A DNA stretch of 64,000 bases from Anthopleura xanthogrammica (taxonomy: Eukaryota; Cnidaria; Anthozoa; Actiniaria; Actiniidae), in the NCBI GenBank assembly GCA_964019055.1, contig OZ025214.1:13044163-13108162 (forward strand), in the 5' to 3' direction. The position numbers were made by a program, and so were the translations under genes. Positions 29,465-42,800 of the stretch are shown here, piece by piece. The notes under the pieces were generated by a model. It ran no database searches. It saw only the letters and a program-made list of their open reading frames with translations, and was not told where the DNA came from. Each line of letters begins with the position of its first letter. The stretch's first letter is position 1.

Positions 29465-32400
29465 TTAAGGATGAGTATGTGTTACATTCTCAGTGCAAGA
29501 ACAAAATGGGAAGTTACAGCAAGGCTGCAAACGTGAAAAATGCCAAATTGTATTCAAATCAAGTTGGTTGGGCACATCATCAACATGATCTTGGTGCTCT
29601 CTCACAGCTGCTTTGATCTTCTTTATAATATTCCTGTACTGGGGTTCCTGTGGATTCAGGGGGTGGTTCTCTGATGGATCTGAAGTGATATCAAAAAGTA
29701 GGGGAGGGTTATGACGGACAATGCCATGGCTGTAGCAATCATGGCACAGCCCACTGCAGCCTTCAGTTCCTTCAATCCACTTTGGTGTCGCATAATGAGC
29801 CTTCCATGTTATCATGCCATGCCTTGGTCTATAACGCACAGCATGAATATCCTTAGCACAGTAATGAAACATAAACTCATGTGGGGAGTAATTCTCTTGT
29901 TGTAGTAGCAGTGGCATTAGGTTTTTGCCATCGATGATTCGGTCTTGAGGGGGTGATGTCCCTGTGATGTCAATGAGTGTTGGAAAGACGTCAAAGCTGT
30001 TGGTTGGTTCGGTAATATTGATACCAGCTGGGATATGTGAAGGCCATGAGACAATAGTTGGAACTCGGATTCCTCCTTCCCAACTCTGACCCTTTCCTGC
30101 AAATTAGAAACAATCAGAAATTATTTTCAAGAAAAATACCTTGTGACGAACATATACTTACATCTTTTTAAAAATAATTCCAAAGACAAAAAAAAAACAT
30201 CATACTTCAGTTGTTGAATTAAGATCTTTCAACAATGAATTTCCACTTAGGTTATCATACAAAATACGTCCTAAGTGATCAGGCTAAATGCCACCATAGA
30301 CCTCGTTCGCCGACATGAGTTCCTGTAGCTCAGTTGGTTAGAGCGTCGGCTAGCAACCTGAAGGTCGTGGGTTCGAATCCCGGAATTTTTTCTGCGGAAA
30401 ATAGCTGACAAAAACAAATATTTCAATCTTTAATCAGAAATTTAGTATTGAAGATGCATCTGAACTAGAAAAGAGCAACTGTAACTACCTGCAGCTAATG
30501 TTAAAGTTCATCTGCTATCAATGGAAGTCTAGAGTGATTAGAGTGCGTACCCCCTCTCCTTGCCCTTAACAGGGTTACCTATCAAAAATTACTTTGCAGG
30601 GCCTGCGAAAAGGGAGGAGTATATTGCTGGGGGGAGAATACTCACCTCCTTTATAAATACCATTCCACCCACCATGGCACTCTCCTCCACTGATCTCCTC
30701 CAAATGTGGCCCATGGTCAGACGTAAAGTACACAAAGGTGTCATTCTGTATTCCAAGCTTTTCCAGTGTATTCATAATCTCCCCTACACTCCAATCCATC
30801 TCTTCTACGTTGTCGCCGTACTGTCCGTGCACGCTGTGACCTTCAAATTTCTTACTAGTGAATAACGAAGTGTGGACTTTGACATACGACATGAACAACA
30901 GAAAGGGCTTTGATTGGTGATTTTCGACAAATTGAATAGCATCTTGAGTCAGCCTTAATGTTAGATTTTCAAAGATGATTGGCTGTTCGACTACTTCATA
31001 ATCGTGCATTAGGAAACAGACAAAGTGCCTTCTCAACTTCAACGCGAATACATAGCTTCCATAGATCAGTACAGACAGAAGAATGATAAAAATGGCCGAA
31101 CGCTTCGACAACAGGCCTCCAAGACAACACACAATACCAGATATTCCAATTAAGATCAATGCGTAGAAAAAATTGCGCTGGAAGTTTGGAAAAATTAGTT
31201 CAAATATGAAATGCCCAGCCTTGCATTCGCGTAGGTTAGTTAGTGGAAGACCGTAGAAGTGCTGGAATCCTTGACGCATTGGATGAAAGTGGTAATCGTC
31301 TGAAGTGTTGAGGTTGAGGCCTAAGTGCCACTTGCCAACCATACCTGATGGAAAGAAATACCAGTCAAGCAAGAAAGAACATCAAAGGAGGCAGATTATA
31401 TAGAAAAAGTGGTACAAAAAAAGATGTGCAGCTCTTAATGGTGAGTGAGGTTGATATTTTATTACGTTTCTTTCTTGTATGTTTTTTTTATATATTCTTT
31501 TTGTTTCTTCCCACATCAAATATTTTAACGATACCCTGAAATAACCTCTGCGCTGATCAAAGTTAGGGCACAGCTTATTTTACAGATGGAATTGAAATTT
31601 AGCTTGTTAGGTTTTGCGGAGGAAGAAATTCCCGAGAAAAGCCGGAGAACCCGGAAAAAAACCTCTAATCAAGGGAGAGATCAAACAAAATTCAACTCGC
31701 GATGGTGGCGAGTCTAGGAACTGAACCCGAGTCCCTTGAGGTGAGGGATGAGTGTACTACCGCTACGCCAACCTTGATTTCCTTCCAAACCTCAGTCATG
31801 TTATCCAGCAAATGTTTCCAGGCGGAATACCGAACGTAAATGCTTACATCGGGATACGAGATAAAACGCGAACACAAGCATAACATGACGTTTCATCGCA
31901 CAGAACTGAGCTAAAGTCGGAATTGGATTCAGGTTCTTTTATGTATCCGTTCCCGTACAAACAAGTGCAATTGTTGGCCTTAGTAACTTAGGATACATAA
32001 TTTATCTTGAAATTGTAAGAAAAATAGGAAAATTGAGCGATTTTCGTAGACATTTACCAATATATAGTAAAAGATGTGTAAGATAGGAAAACATAGTAAA
32101 TGATGGTGAATTTTCTCGATAGCAAATCCTGGAAGGCAAAGAAATGAGGTGTTACCTCTTTTATCCGCAGGACATATAGTTTCAAAGACACTATTTATGT
32201 TCACCCATGACGTACTAGTCTAGATAGCATCCGAACCAAAGCGATCACTTCTATGACTGATTTATGACCAATGTCTTTAAATTACAACTGGGATTTCATT
32301 TCATATCTCTTGCCGATTTTTAATTTAAGAAAAATTTTTTTTTTTGGATAACTTTTTTCTTATATTTTCCCTTCATATTCGGCTTTCCTTCCCGTTCACG

Positions 32401-32842
32401 TAGAAACACTGGAAACTGGAGAAAATCATTGTAATATGAATGTAGATAGATTACCTGTTGCATAACCAGCATCTTGCAGCACTTCGGCAAACGTTGTCTC
32501 ATTCTGCGGCAGACCACCAGGTACCGACACAAACAAAAACATCCTGCTTCTCTTAGGATTTGCAGCCAAACCACTCCTGATTGCATATCGACCTGTAAGA
32601 AATGCTGCTCGACTCGGAGTACACACGGATTCAGGAGCTAAGTTATGAGTGAGTCTCGCCCCCTCTCTAGCTAGTTTATCAATATTCGGTGTCTTAATGG
32701 TGTCATTTCCAAAGCATCCTATATCTCCAACTCCGAGGTCGTCTACTAGAAAGATTACAACGTTTGGTTGTGCAGTATTAACGGTTCGAACTACGAGCAA
32801 AAGCCAGACTACCAGAAAAGCCATTTTGGACATTAGAATCAT
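29465..32842 (-). CDS. Steroid-sulfatase-like membrane arylsulfatase
   Basis: Three exons on the minus strand, 32455-32842, 30646-31344 and 29465-30096, join in phase to 572 residues (human STS is 583). A signal peptide spans about 1-23. Sulfatase landmarks: metal-site DD at 34-35 (FLVDDLG), the CTPSR motif with Cys74 as the formylglycine precursor, then GKWHLG at 133-138 and TSDHGPH. Between GKWHLG and the second half are two closely spaced hydrophobic helices, at about 182-225. That helical hairpin is the hallmark of the STS/ARSD/ARSE group, which anchors to ER or Golgi membrane. The Cys-rich end (PCCNFPFCSC) also fits. Substrate cannot be told; members cleave aryl and steroid sulfates. The first Met (MILMSKM) is chosen; the third would also leave a signal peptide. 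Intron 2 carries a tRNA-like gene. Confidence 0.92.
30319..30391 (+). tRNA. tRNA-like sequence, apparent AGC (Ala) anticodon, probably a pseudogene or SINE head
   Basis: A-box TAGCTCAGTTGGTTAGAG and B-box GGTTCGAATCC are canonical and correctly spaced. The D-arm pairs GCTC/GAGC. The anticodon loop reads CTAGCAA with AGC at positions 34-36. However, the anticodon stem has mismatches and the 5' end does not pair well with the 3' end (GGAATTTTTT), so the acceptor stem is defective. It lies in intron 2 of the sulfatase gene, antisense to it. Confidence 0.5.
31555..31785 (-). mobile_element. tRNA-derived SINE, minus orientation, in sulfatase intron 1
   Basis: Reverse order of the 17445 family: AAAGTTAGGGCACAGCTTAT, then GGAATTGAAATTTAGC, GAGAAAAGCCGGAGAACCCG and tRNA-like GTGTACTACCGCTACGCCAA at the right end. 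This copy keeps the head well. Confidence 0.75.
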
Positions 32843-33301
32843 TGCAAGTCAATTGTACTTTGACCTTCCAGCCGGTGATGGTCATTCGCCATCGTGACAG
32901 TTTCTGTCATATCACGCGACCCACATTCAACAACCAACTCAGAGACAGTCGTGGAATTAAGGTGTCTCGAAAGAGTTTTCTTAGACGCTACATAACAGTA
33001 CGTTAAAAAAAACGTAGTAGTTCGACGTAGTTCCTTTTAGAAAAAAAGCGTTAGGAAAAAAAGAAAAAAAAATTTCAACTTTCCTATAGATATACTGAAT
33101 TTTGAATTTGAAGTGTCACGACTCTACACGAATGGTTTTTAGTTTCCAACAAAGGGAAATTTTTTATTATTCAGTTTATTTAAAGTTTCAACTAATGTGT
33201 CGTATATCAGGTAAAATCTACCCTGATTATTGAGGTTCTAAATTAATATCATGACATTTCTGTAAAAACTAATTTCATAACCTAAAACCTAAAATGCATA
33301 C

Positions 33302-33702
33302 AGCTTTTTTCAAAAAAAGGCTGGTGAAGGTTTTATTGCATGTTGCATGCTGCATGTTGCATGTTGCATGTTGCATGTTGCATGTTGCATGTTGCATGTT
33401 GCATGTTGCATGTTGCATGTTGCATGTTGCATGTTGCATGTTGCATGTTGCATGTTGCATGTTGCATGTTGCATGTTGCATGTTGCAGGCTGCATGTTGC
33501 ATGTTGCATGTCGCTTACCAAGCAAAATGTATTATAATCATATGTAAATAATGTTATCACAGAAGAAAATATGTTGGAAAAATTCCATATAATGCTGTGA
33601 TCTTTTGCTCCTTGCATTTACATCACTCATACTGCATTTCGGGCTTGGTATGCAACATGTTACATACAAAACCTTAATTCACCAAAATTTTTTGAATTAG
33701 CT
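33302..33702. mobile_element. Fold-back element carrying an expanded TTGCATG heptamer array, copy A
   Basis: Terminal inverted repeats: left GGTGAAGGTTTTATTGCATG near 33323, right complement near 33666-33684, extended outward by CAGCTTTTTT / AATTAGCTG. About 25 heptamers TTGCATG fill 33336-33510. A core at 33511-33645 (CTTACCAAGC...TATGTAAATAATGT...TTGGAAAAA) is followed by one or two inverted heptamers (GCAACATG). It lies between the sulfatase and ODC genes. A second copy is at 40029-40450. Confidence 0.8.
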
Positions 33703-33854
33703 GTTTAAAAATATTATAAGCTACGACAAACGTTACAAACTGAACTAAAAAAAATTAGACAATTTAAAGTTGATGTCCCCTCAGTCGCACTTTCAAATCT
33801 CTGCCAGATAGTGTATGCACGTGGTCCGTAGGTTGGACTGTCCCAAGTTCATGA

Positions 33855-36800
33855 TCAGTTGTCGAGCGAAAAGTCAAACACCTCTAGATTAAAGTCTTCC
33901 AGGTAATTTTTGACTTTTTCCCTGGAGATGCAAAGAAAATAATGTTCAAGATGAAGATCGAAAAGTGGATGGATGGATGGATGGATGGATTAATAAACGG
34001 AGGGATGCATAAATGAATGAATGGATGGATGAATGAATGGATAAATGAATGAATGGATGGATAAATGAATGAATGAATGAATGAATGAATGGAATAGGAA
34101 TATTAAATAGCAATATAAAAAGAATACGGAACGACAAGTGTAACGTAAGAAATTAAAGTAAAAATTGCACCAAAATCCTCACCATGTTTTGCGTTGGACA
34201 TAGTAATACGTGAAAAGGGGAGGAAAGCCGTTGAAGCGAGTACTGATGGAGCGAGTATAGGCACCCATATTCTCGAAATACAGCCAGTCACCAGGGGACA
34301 ACTGATGATATATAACATAATAGCATGATAAATAACAATAGTATGACTAATAGTTAATAATAAATATAATAATAATAGTTAATAATAAATATCATCATTG
34401 TTTCCATTGCTACGCGCCGAACTAGACACCAGTCGCGACAGGAAAATCGGGTAACACACTGCTGTCAATCAAACGAATTATTCGGTACCTTTACATACTC
34501 TGATTGAAGGAAGCCTATTGCGCAATTGTTCTCATCACTGTTGTCTCGATCAGCGCGTAGCAGTGAAAACACTGGTAAATAAATATACATTCATAAATAC
34601 TGGTTCTTTTGATTTACAGAGAAAAAAAGAAAGAAAGAAGGGTTCGTGTGATGTGACAATATGGTCGCCACATTGGACGGGGAAAAAGTGCAATACATTT
34701 GACGTCGACCATGTTTGTAAGGAGTCTCCCGATTCCCCAGAAGCTCATGAGTGACGCACTCCACGCCAGAGGGAGGAAACCAAAGAACCCAGAGAAAGAA
34801 ACCTAGCCTCGGAGCACAGGAGCGAACTAACAAGCAAACCTACTCATATATGGTAGACGTCTAGGGATCTAACCAATGACCACAGTGGTGAGAGGCGACG
34901 CATTAGCAGCGAGCACAACCAGTGCTTCGATTCCCAGAGGTTGGTACTTTGGTCAATATCATTTATAAAATGCGACTTAGATACGAACGTTTTAGGGTTA
35001 TGCTACAAAATAGATCTCTTGGGCATAATGTTTTCCCATTTCAGACCAAGTGTCATTCCCTAGAGTATCATTTCTTTGTTTAAAGGTTGCGCATGAGAAG
35101 ACACATGAATATGGATACAACTCAAACAAACAATCTTATTCTCAGGAGAATGACACTTGTTCTGATTGTGCCAAAGGTAAAGATGTCTTTTCCACCCTAG
35201 AAAGCTCTTTTAAATGACACTATAGAAAAACGTTTGCGCATGCGTGCCTTTCAGCACTCTTTCCACGAACTTACAAGAGTTTTAATGAGAAAATGAATCT
35301 TCGTTTTTTCCGAGTATACAAAAACATTTCGTGGGTATACTTTTGTGAGATACTGTATTAATAAAGACAATATGATAGAATTAGCCTTAAGTTTCAAGAA
35401 CTGACTTTAAGTTTTGGTATGTTGTAAAGATTATTTTTCAGGCAAGTGTGAAAGTCAAATTTGCATATTTTTACAATAGCACGAATACGGACTTAGAGCA
35501 TGCGCAGACGTTTTTTACGCGTGTCCTTTATAATTAGATATTCAACTCTGTTGAAAGTCTGTAAATTCCATACCTTTGGTAGCATACAATCTTTATTGAC
35601 GTAGTCATGGGTACAACAACTCTGTCCCCAGATACTGGAGGGGTACGTAGTGCTGTCATTCTGCTTCTTTAGCGTCTTCGGTTTCTCGAACATATCAAGT
35701 TCGGGATCAAGGTGTACTCTCAAAAACGAACCGAAGATTCCCTCATCGATGTAGTACATGTATTCCTAGGAAGAAGAAACGAAACATTTGTAGATATTGG
35801 GCTTCTGGAACTAGTATTGGAGATGGATGCTCCTAGTAATGGGCTCCTGATCTAGGAATATGCTGGTTCACAGACCGAGTATGGGAGATGGATACTCCTA
35901 GTAATGCATGGGCTCCTGATCTAGGGATATGCTAGTTCACAGACCGAGTATGGGAGATGGATACTCCTAGTAATGGGCTCCTGATCTAGGGATATGCTAG
36001 TTCACAGACCGAGTATGGCAGATGGATGCTCCTAGTAATGGGTTCCTGATTCAGAATATCATCTTACCGTTTCTGCTTTCTCATTGAATGTTACTGGGGA
36101 ACAATCGATTTCTTTTTCTTCCAGATTGTGTTTCTTGTGCTCCTTGACCGTAGTAACATTAGCAACAAGTGTACACGATGTGATGGGAAAGTACCTGCCT
36201 GGCTCGGCGATAATCGTTACCCCACTCCCCTCGGGAAAGTATTTGTCAAGTACTGTGTTGACCACATCGGAAATCTGCATTGATATAATTTATTAGAATA
36301 CTCTTTGGTTAATAGCACGTGAAGGAAAGTGTTTGCCTGTTATTTTAAGCTAGCTGGTAATAAGATTCATGAGATTCATTTTGCGCAGTGTAATCATCTC
36401 TGATTGATAGCACATGACGGGCAGTATCTGCCCCTTATTATAGGCTTGGAATGAGATGAGATTATAACAACAACAATAACAACATGCAACAACAACAATT
36501 CAACAACAACAAACTGTCAAACCATTCATTTACCTTTTCAAAAGAGAATTGACTGGGTTTTCCAGGAAAGCCACCACCGATGTCAAGAATCTTAAAGGAA
36601 AAACCAAGTTTCTCCTGAAAATAAAGAAACCCATCAGTCATGCAGTCAACCAGACGCTCACTCAATTAATCAATCGATCAATGTACCATCCAGTTGTACA
36701 CCCAGCCTTCCTAGCAACTAAACAATCAGCGATCACTCATTCAACAACACCCGAATAACAGACCTTGAATCAACGTAATCAGCTATGACTATTGAATCAG

Positions 36801-39800
36801 TCAGTCCACCAATGCAATCAACGGTATGGACTATCTTACCCCAATGTCAAATACTTGTCTCGCATTTCTTATGGCATCTTGGTAAGGTGATGCATCGTGG
36901 CATCCACAGCCAATGTGAAAACTGCAATTACAAAGAAAAAAGATCAGCTTAACTATGAGAGAGTCGCAACAATGGGAAGAGGAGTACTCCAGTTTTGAGT
37001 TCTCTGTTGCCCAGGCTAATCCTCGATTTCGTTATGGGATTATTTTGAATATTTATGCATTCCAGTGAAGGTCCGTGGAATTTCAAAGAGTTTGTATTGT
37101 TGAAGTTGTGCATTCTTTACTTTACCGTTGGTATTTGTGAATATTTCAGTAGACGCTGAAATGAGGCTAACCCTGAGTGAATGAGGCTGTAATCAAGGAA
37201 CACATGTATAGCGGTATTGTACGAATGGGAAAATGGTTTATAAATGTAAGTAGCTTATACTTTTGAGTTTAGGTCACATTTGTTAGGAACCAGAGTTTCC
37301 TCGTTTATATTTTACATTAACCTAGCTTAATTCTCATTTTTACAATTTCAAAGGGTGTAGCTGAATAGCCACCCAATCCATCCTTCTCATTACCTATGCC
37401 TTTGACGTTGACACAGTACCTTATACCGACGACATTCAAGCCCAAGTTCTTGGCATTAGTTAGAAGAGTACTGCAGTTCTCAAGAGGAGCACCAAATTTT
37501 CGTCCGTTCTTGTAAAAAGAAAAACCACAAAAGGTTAATGTGCGGGGAAAAAGATTATCATCAACTACAGTACATTTGTTATGTAGAATTGTATACTTAC
37601 AGCATCGTACACTGAATTGCGAAGCGTTGGAGAGAATCTAAGCAGAATCCTGCAAAAAAAAAAAAGGATGTTGCATATGAAACTGGGAGTGAGAGATGCA
37701 TAGTCAGGATGGATGAATGGATGGATGGAGGAAGGAATATTGGAATTTGGCAGTAGAATATCCACAGAGTGGCTTTTCATCCACTGACGCGATTTGGAAC
37801 CCAGAAGTTCATTTGTCAGTAGGAGAACCCGGGGAAAAACCTCGAAGCACAGGAGAGAACCAAATATCATATCAATTATTTTCTTTATCTTTAGCCGCAT
37901 TGGCGAGGGACGAGTTCTCTCACCACTACGCTACCATTGATTCCAAGCAACGCATATAGAAATGCACGAGTGAATGCATGGATGGGATGTAATAAAATGA
38001 ATGGATGGATGTTATAACTCACTCGGATTCTGGATGTGTTTCCTTTATCTTGTGCAGCTCTGATTCGCAGTCAAAGGTCATCATCGACACTCCACATTGT
38101 TCTGCAAACCTTAATCACAATACAAGGAATAAATGCATTGCTAAACTTACTCCATGATGGGCATTATAACATTCTTACAGTGATTTGCTGACCAGCAGCA
38201 ACGTAGACTCAGATGGTAATGCGCATGCGTGGTACTTACTTGATATGAGAGCGTTTTTTGCAGGTGTGAGCGTAGATTATATCCTGTGGTTTACTGCCAC
38301 TATCGAGGGCTAAACCTATCTCTCCCTTACATAGAAAACATGGAATGAGAAAGAATGAATGAATGAGATAGAAAGAGGAAGGAAGGATGGAACAATGAAA
38401 AAGCAAACATATATAAGATATTTTTCGTTAGAGCTTAATTTAATTATCATTTTTGCAGGAGAAGCTAGGGCAGTAGGAGTTTAAAGCGTTGAGTTTAAGT
38501 TGGACTAATTTTCTGTTTGTCATTGTGGACCCACTGTGTGGTTCTTTATTGAGCTGACAGTTCTAACAAAAAAAATTCTATTTCATTCAAACCATCCGAG
38601 CAAAGTATCAAACTAATAGTGAATCATTCTGCTTGTGCAGTGCCCTGATTTCTATTCTTGTTCTATAAGGTCTATGATGTGATTTAATAGCCGCCATGTT
38701 GGATGTCTTGAACCCAAGATTTCAATGCCTTGATATATTTTGTTACATCAACCAATATGTCTTTCATTTTCATGGGAATGGATTCATGTCACCTATTTCA
38801 AACCAGCTCAAAACCATGTTATATACCAACCTTACTCGCACAATCAAATCCTGTCCCCAACTTGGCATAAAGACGTACAATGACTGGATCAGGATTAGCT
38901 TTAACGGCTGGAATATGAAAGAAAATAATTATCACTATGCCTTACGTCCGTTTCTAGATGTTCCAATATGGGTATTTGGAATAAGCAATCTCCAGACATC
39001 ATCGACTCATTTTTTCATTTTTTCAGTTTCTTCACAGTTCCATGCGCCATCTTGAAAGGTAGCCGTGCCTTTGCATTAGGGACCTTAAGCACCAGGACGG
39101 GAGGACGAGGACGGGAACGTAAAGTCTGAGAAAGGACTAGGCCGAGATCGCCGTCGGTTTTCACACAACGTAACACTTAAGCACCAAGGACGGGAAAACA
39201 AGCAAAAGTTCACAAATCAAAATACTAACAAGGTAACGCCAGCACGTTTTCAAGACGGTTTTTCGTGCGCGCACCGTCGTCCTTGCTGCTGCAGTCCTCG
39301 CTAGAACGTGAAAAAGCACCAAGTGACGTTCTGGAGAGGACGGCAACGGCAAGGACGACGGCGCGCACACGAAAAACCGTTTTGAAAACGTGCTGGCATC
39401 ATCGTCCGCTGTCACCGTCCGCTCCCGTCGTGGATTTTATTGTCTAATGTTATGTCACGAGAGGACCGACGGCGTTCTCGACCTAGTCCTTTCTCAGACT
39501 TTACGTCGCCGTCCTCGTCCTCCCGTCCTGGTGCTTAAGGTCCCTATTAAAGCGAGACGAACGGCGACCTTGCAATGATAGAGACATGTTAATAATTGCC
39601 AGTCCAAGGTGTTAAAGAAGGTCTCTATCATTGCAAGGTCGCTTCATCTCTCGCTTCGATGCAAAGGTACGGCTACCTTTCAAGATGGGGCAGGGAACTG
39701 TAAAGGGGACGATTAGAATGTTGTGTATTCTTTTGACGAATGACTTCAAAATACTTCTCTTCTCTTACCGTAGAATGGACGAATCCTTGGAAGAAGGCCA

Positions 39801-42800
39801 ACCCACTGAAACAAGAGAAAGATTGCCGTGAGTTCCCCGTTGTGTAAATGCTACCAAATATTTTGGAAAGGTAAAATAACTTTATTTAACTTCGGTCGTG
39901 CATTCAGTTGAAGTTCATCTTCTAGCAAAGAAATGTCTATTTTAACAGTACCCTCTTTCCATGATTAGTGCTCCGTCTATGAGTTATTTAAGACCTCTTG
40001 TTAGTGAAGGGATTTTAATGTTATAATTAGCTTGGGATTTCAAAAAAGGTTGGTAAAGGTTTTGTTGCATGTTGCATGTTGCATGTTGCATGTTGCATGT
40101 TGCATGTTGCATGTTGCATGTTGCATGTTGCATGTTGCATGTTGCATGTTGCATGTTGCATGTTGCGTGTTGCGTGTTGCGTGTTGCGTGTTGCGTGTTG
40201 CGTGTTGCGTGTTGCGTGTTGCGTGTTGCGTGTTGCGTGTTGCGTGTTGCGTGTTGCGTGTTGCATGTTGCGTGTTGCGTGTCTTTCCCCCAAACTTTGT
40301 CTGCAGGTTTTTCCAGCATCTTTTCTTATGTGCTGACATTATTTACATATGAATATAATACAGTTCAAGCTTGGTAAGCAACATGCAACATGCAACAAGC
40401 AGCAAGTAAAATGCAACAAAACCTTCACCAACATGTTTTGAAATAGCTTCATATTACCTTCTGATATTTCTCGATAATGTTGTCTATGTTCATCACATAA
40501 AACCCATCGTCGGAGTCCTAAGCAAGTTATAAAAAAAGCAATCGTGAATTTTTAACTTTGAAAAACGTAATCTAGTTTATATTAGCCGCAATAAAGACTA
40601 GATTACCGCTGTTTTCATCGGCTACACGCTGATCTAGACACCAGTCGCCTCAGGGAAATCAGGCAACACTGCCGTATATCAAACTAATTGTTTGGTACCT
40701 TTAGATACTCTGATTGACGGCAGTGTTTTACCCAATTTCCTTGTCACGACTGTTGTTTATCTAACTTCCGTCAAAATTCGCTCTAAATCACCGAGTATTA
40801 TCTATTTGGATTGGTGCTTACCTGTCGTCCAGGCAAGTTTACCAAGTAGTTTGCCAGATATTCAAAAGCGACACCATCGTCTATCACAACTACTGATCCT
40901 AACGGAAACGTGAAAAATTGTATTAGATGAATGGCCGATCGACCGACCGACCGATCGGTTTACCCAGTGACTGACTGACTGACCCAAAGGAAGCTTTGGA
41001 GCACAGTTTCTCGACTGGCTGAATGACTGAATGGACAGCCATGAACCGACCGACTGACCAACCAACCGATCGTTTCACCCAATGACAGTGACTGACTCAC
41101 TGACCGAGAAGAAAATTTTGCAACAGTCTTGGAGAACACTTTTAAGACCGACCGACCGACCAACTGAATGGAACGACCGATCGGTTTATCCAGTGACAGA
41201 GTTTGATTGAGTGACCTACTATAACTTCTATTCTTAGAAAACACCTTCCGACTAAATTTTAAATGCAATTTGGATCAATTACCAAATTGACCTAAACTTT
41301 GTTGACTTGATGCACTCTGCATGTGACATGTCAAAAATATTTTTTTATCATCTATTTTTTATTATAATTCGTTCCATATTGTATGAGAGGTTACGTAAAA
41401 TTGAGAAACAATACAGTTTCTTTGATTTCATGTATAGGAAACACTGCAATGGAATGGCATTGGACAAGTACTTCAGTGAAAGCAACAGAACAATAGAAAA
41501 CCTATGAAGACGAATAAGGAAAACCAAAGATTGAACAAGAAAGTAAAAGAAAGAAATAAAGTACAAGAAAGGTAAGAAAAAATTGCTTTAAGCTATAATT
41601 GTAATAGAAGTTTTTTCAAAGTCGGAAAGTTCCAAGTCCTATCTAGTTATTTTTGGCTCCGCAAAAACCCCTCTGTTCGCAAACCTGCCAAAAAAACTGA
41701 CAACTCGTCAAATTTAATTCTAATCTCGATGTTAAACAAGACAAAAAACAAGATCGATTTTGTTGACTTTTCTGTCTTTTATTTCTTCGATTCGTTCGTC
41801 GAAAACGTCAATTTATGTCTAATTGTCTCTTTGAAGTGATTCAAATTATTTTTCCTTCGTTAGTCTTGCATATTTGCCCAGTCCAAAGGTGTCTATCAAT
41901 GACGTACATTTTCAATTCTGTAATCTTTGAGACGTGAGATTGTGTAATGGTATGTCAACAACTTCTATAAACATAGTCTAAAAGTGTAATTAAAATTCAA
42001 CATTTACTTATCTATAATACAACATTTATTGAATAGCCCTTGTAAAGTGATCTTTCAGAATCTTTGTGTTAAACTTCTAAACGTTCTCACGACTGAAAAA
42101 AACCCTAAATATTTGCCATGTTATGCTTTTTAAAACCTTAGTTATAACTCTTTTAATGAATTGTTAGAAGAATATTCTTTGCTTTAAAATAAACAGTTCC
42201 TTAAAAAAATAATTTTCTAAGTTACGCAGAACTTGGGTAATAATGTAGCAAGAATTTTTAGAAAAACAAGTTATTCTTGGTACTAGGTGGATTAGAATTG
42301 AGTATTATTCAAAGTTACTTAAGGTTTTTTGTTGGCAAAAGTTACAAAAACTTCAAAGATTTGTAACTTTTGAGTTTACTGAAGCTTTCCAAACGCTACA
42401 ACTTTGAACACCAATGGAGTTCAAGAATACACAAATTCCAATCGATTCGACAGCACGCAAAGCCATTCGAACTATTACTTACCAGCAGATCGTCTAAGTT
42501 TTAAATGTTTTTTTTTTTTTGGTTTTAATTTGCGAAGATAATAAAATAGCAAGAAAGAATGAGAGAGTATGTGAAGCAAAATAGAAGTACAAACATGCAT
42601 GACATTTACCAGGGTGGTTGCTCGGGTTACGTAATATCTCAGTGGAAATTTCTTTGGATGCTAATAGCTTTACCGGGCTTCATATAAGATTAAAGTTGTT
42701 TTGAAGATGATAGAAAGTATAGATGATGGCAATGGTTGTAAAAAATGAAAAGCGAAGAAGACACAGCAGCGGCAGCAGAAAAGAAGAAGATTAAGAAGAA

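Noticed and set aside
29425..29905. Plus-strand frames opposite the sulfatase last exon
   Set aside because: The minus frame has sulfatase homology and correct splice phase, so these are antisense shadows.
33336..33510. Heptamer array as an interstitial telomere
   Set aside because: Animal telomeres are usually TTAGGG-type. TTGCATG is unlike that, and the array lies inside an element with terminal inverted repeats.
33275..33617. Frames of MQHATCN / MLHVACC repeats here and at 39984-40377
   Set aside because: They are translations of the heptamer arrays. 7-bp units give all frames in rotation.
39161..39578. Arg/Ser-rich frames around 39161-39578
   Set aside because: They lie inside the nested GC-rich MITE and are mirrored on both strands by its inverted repeats.
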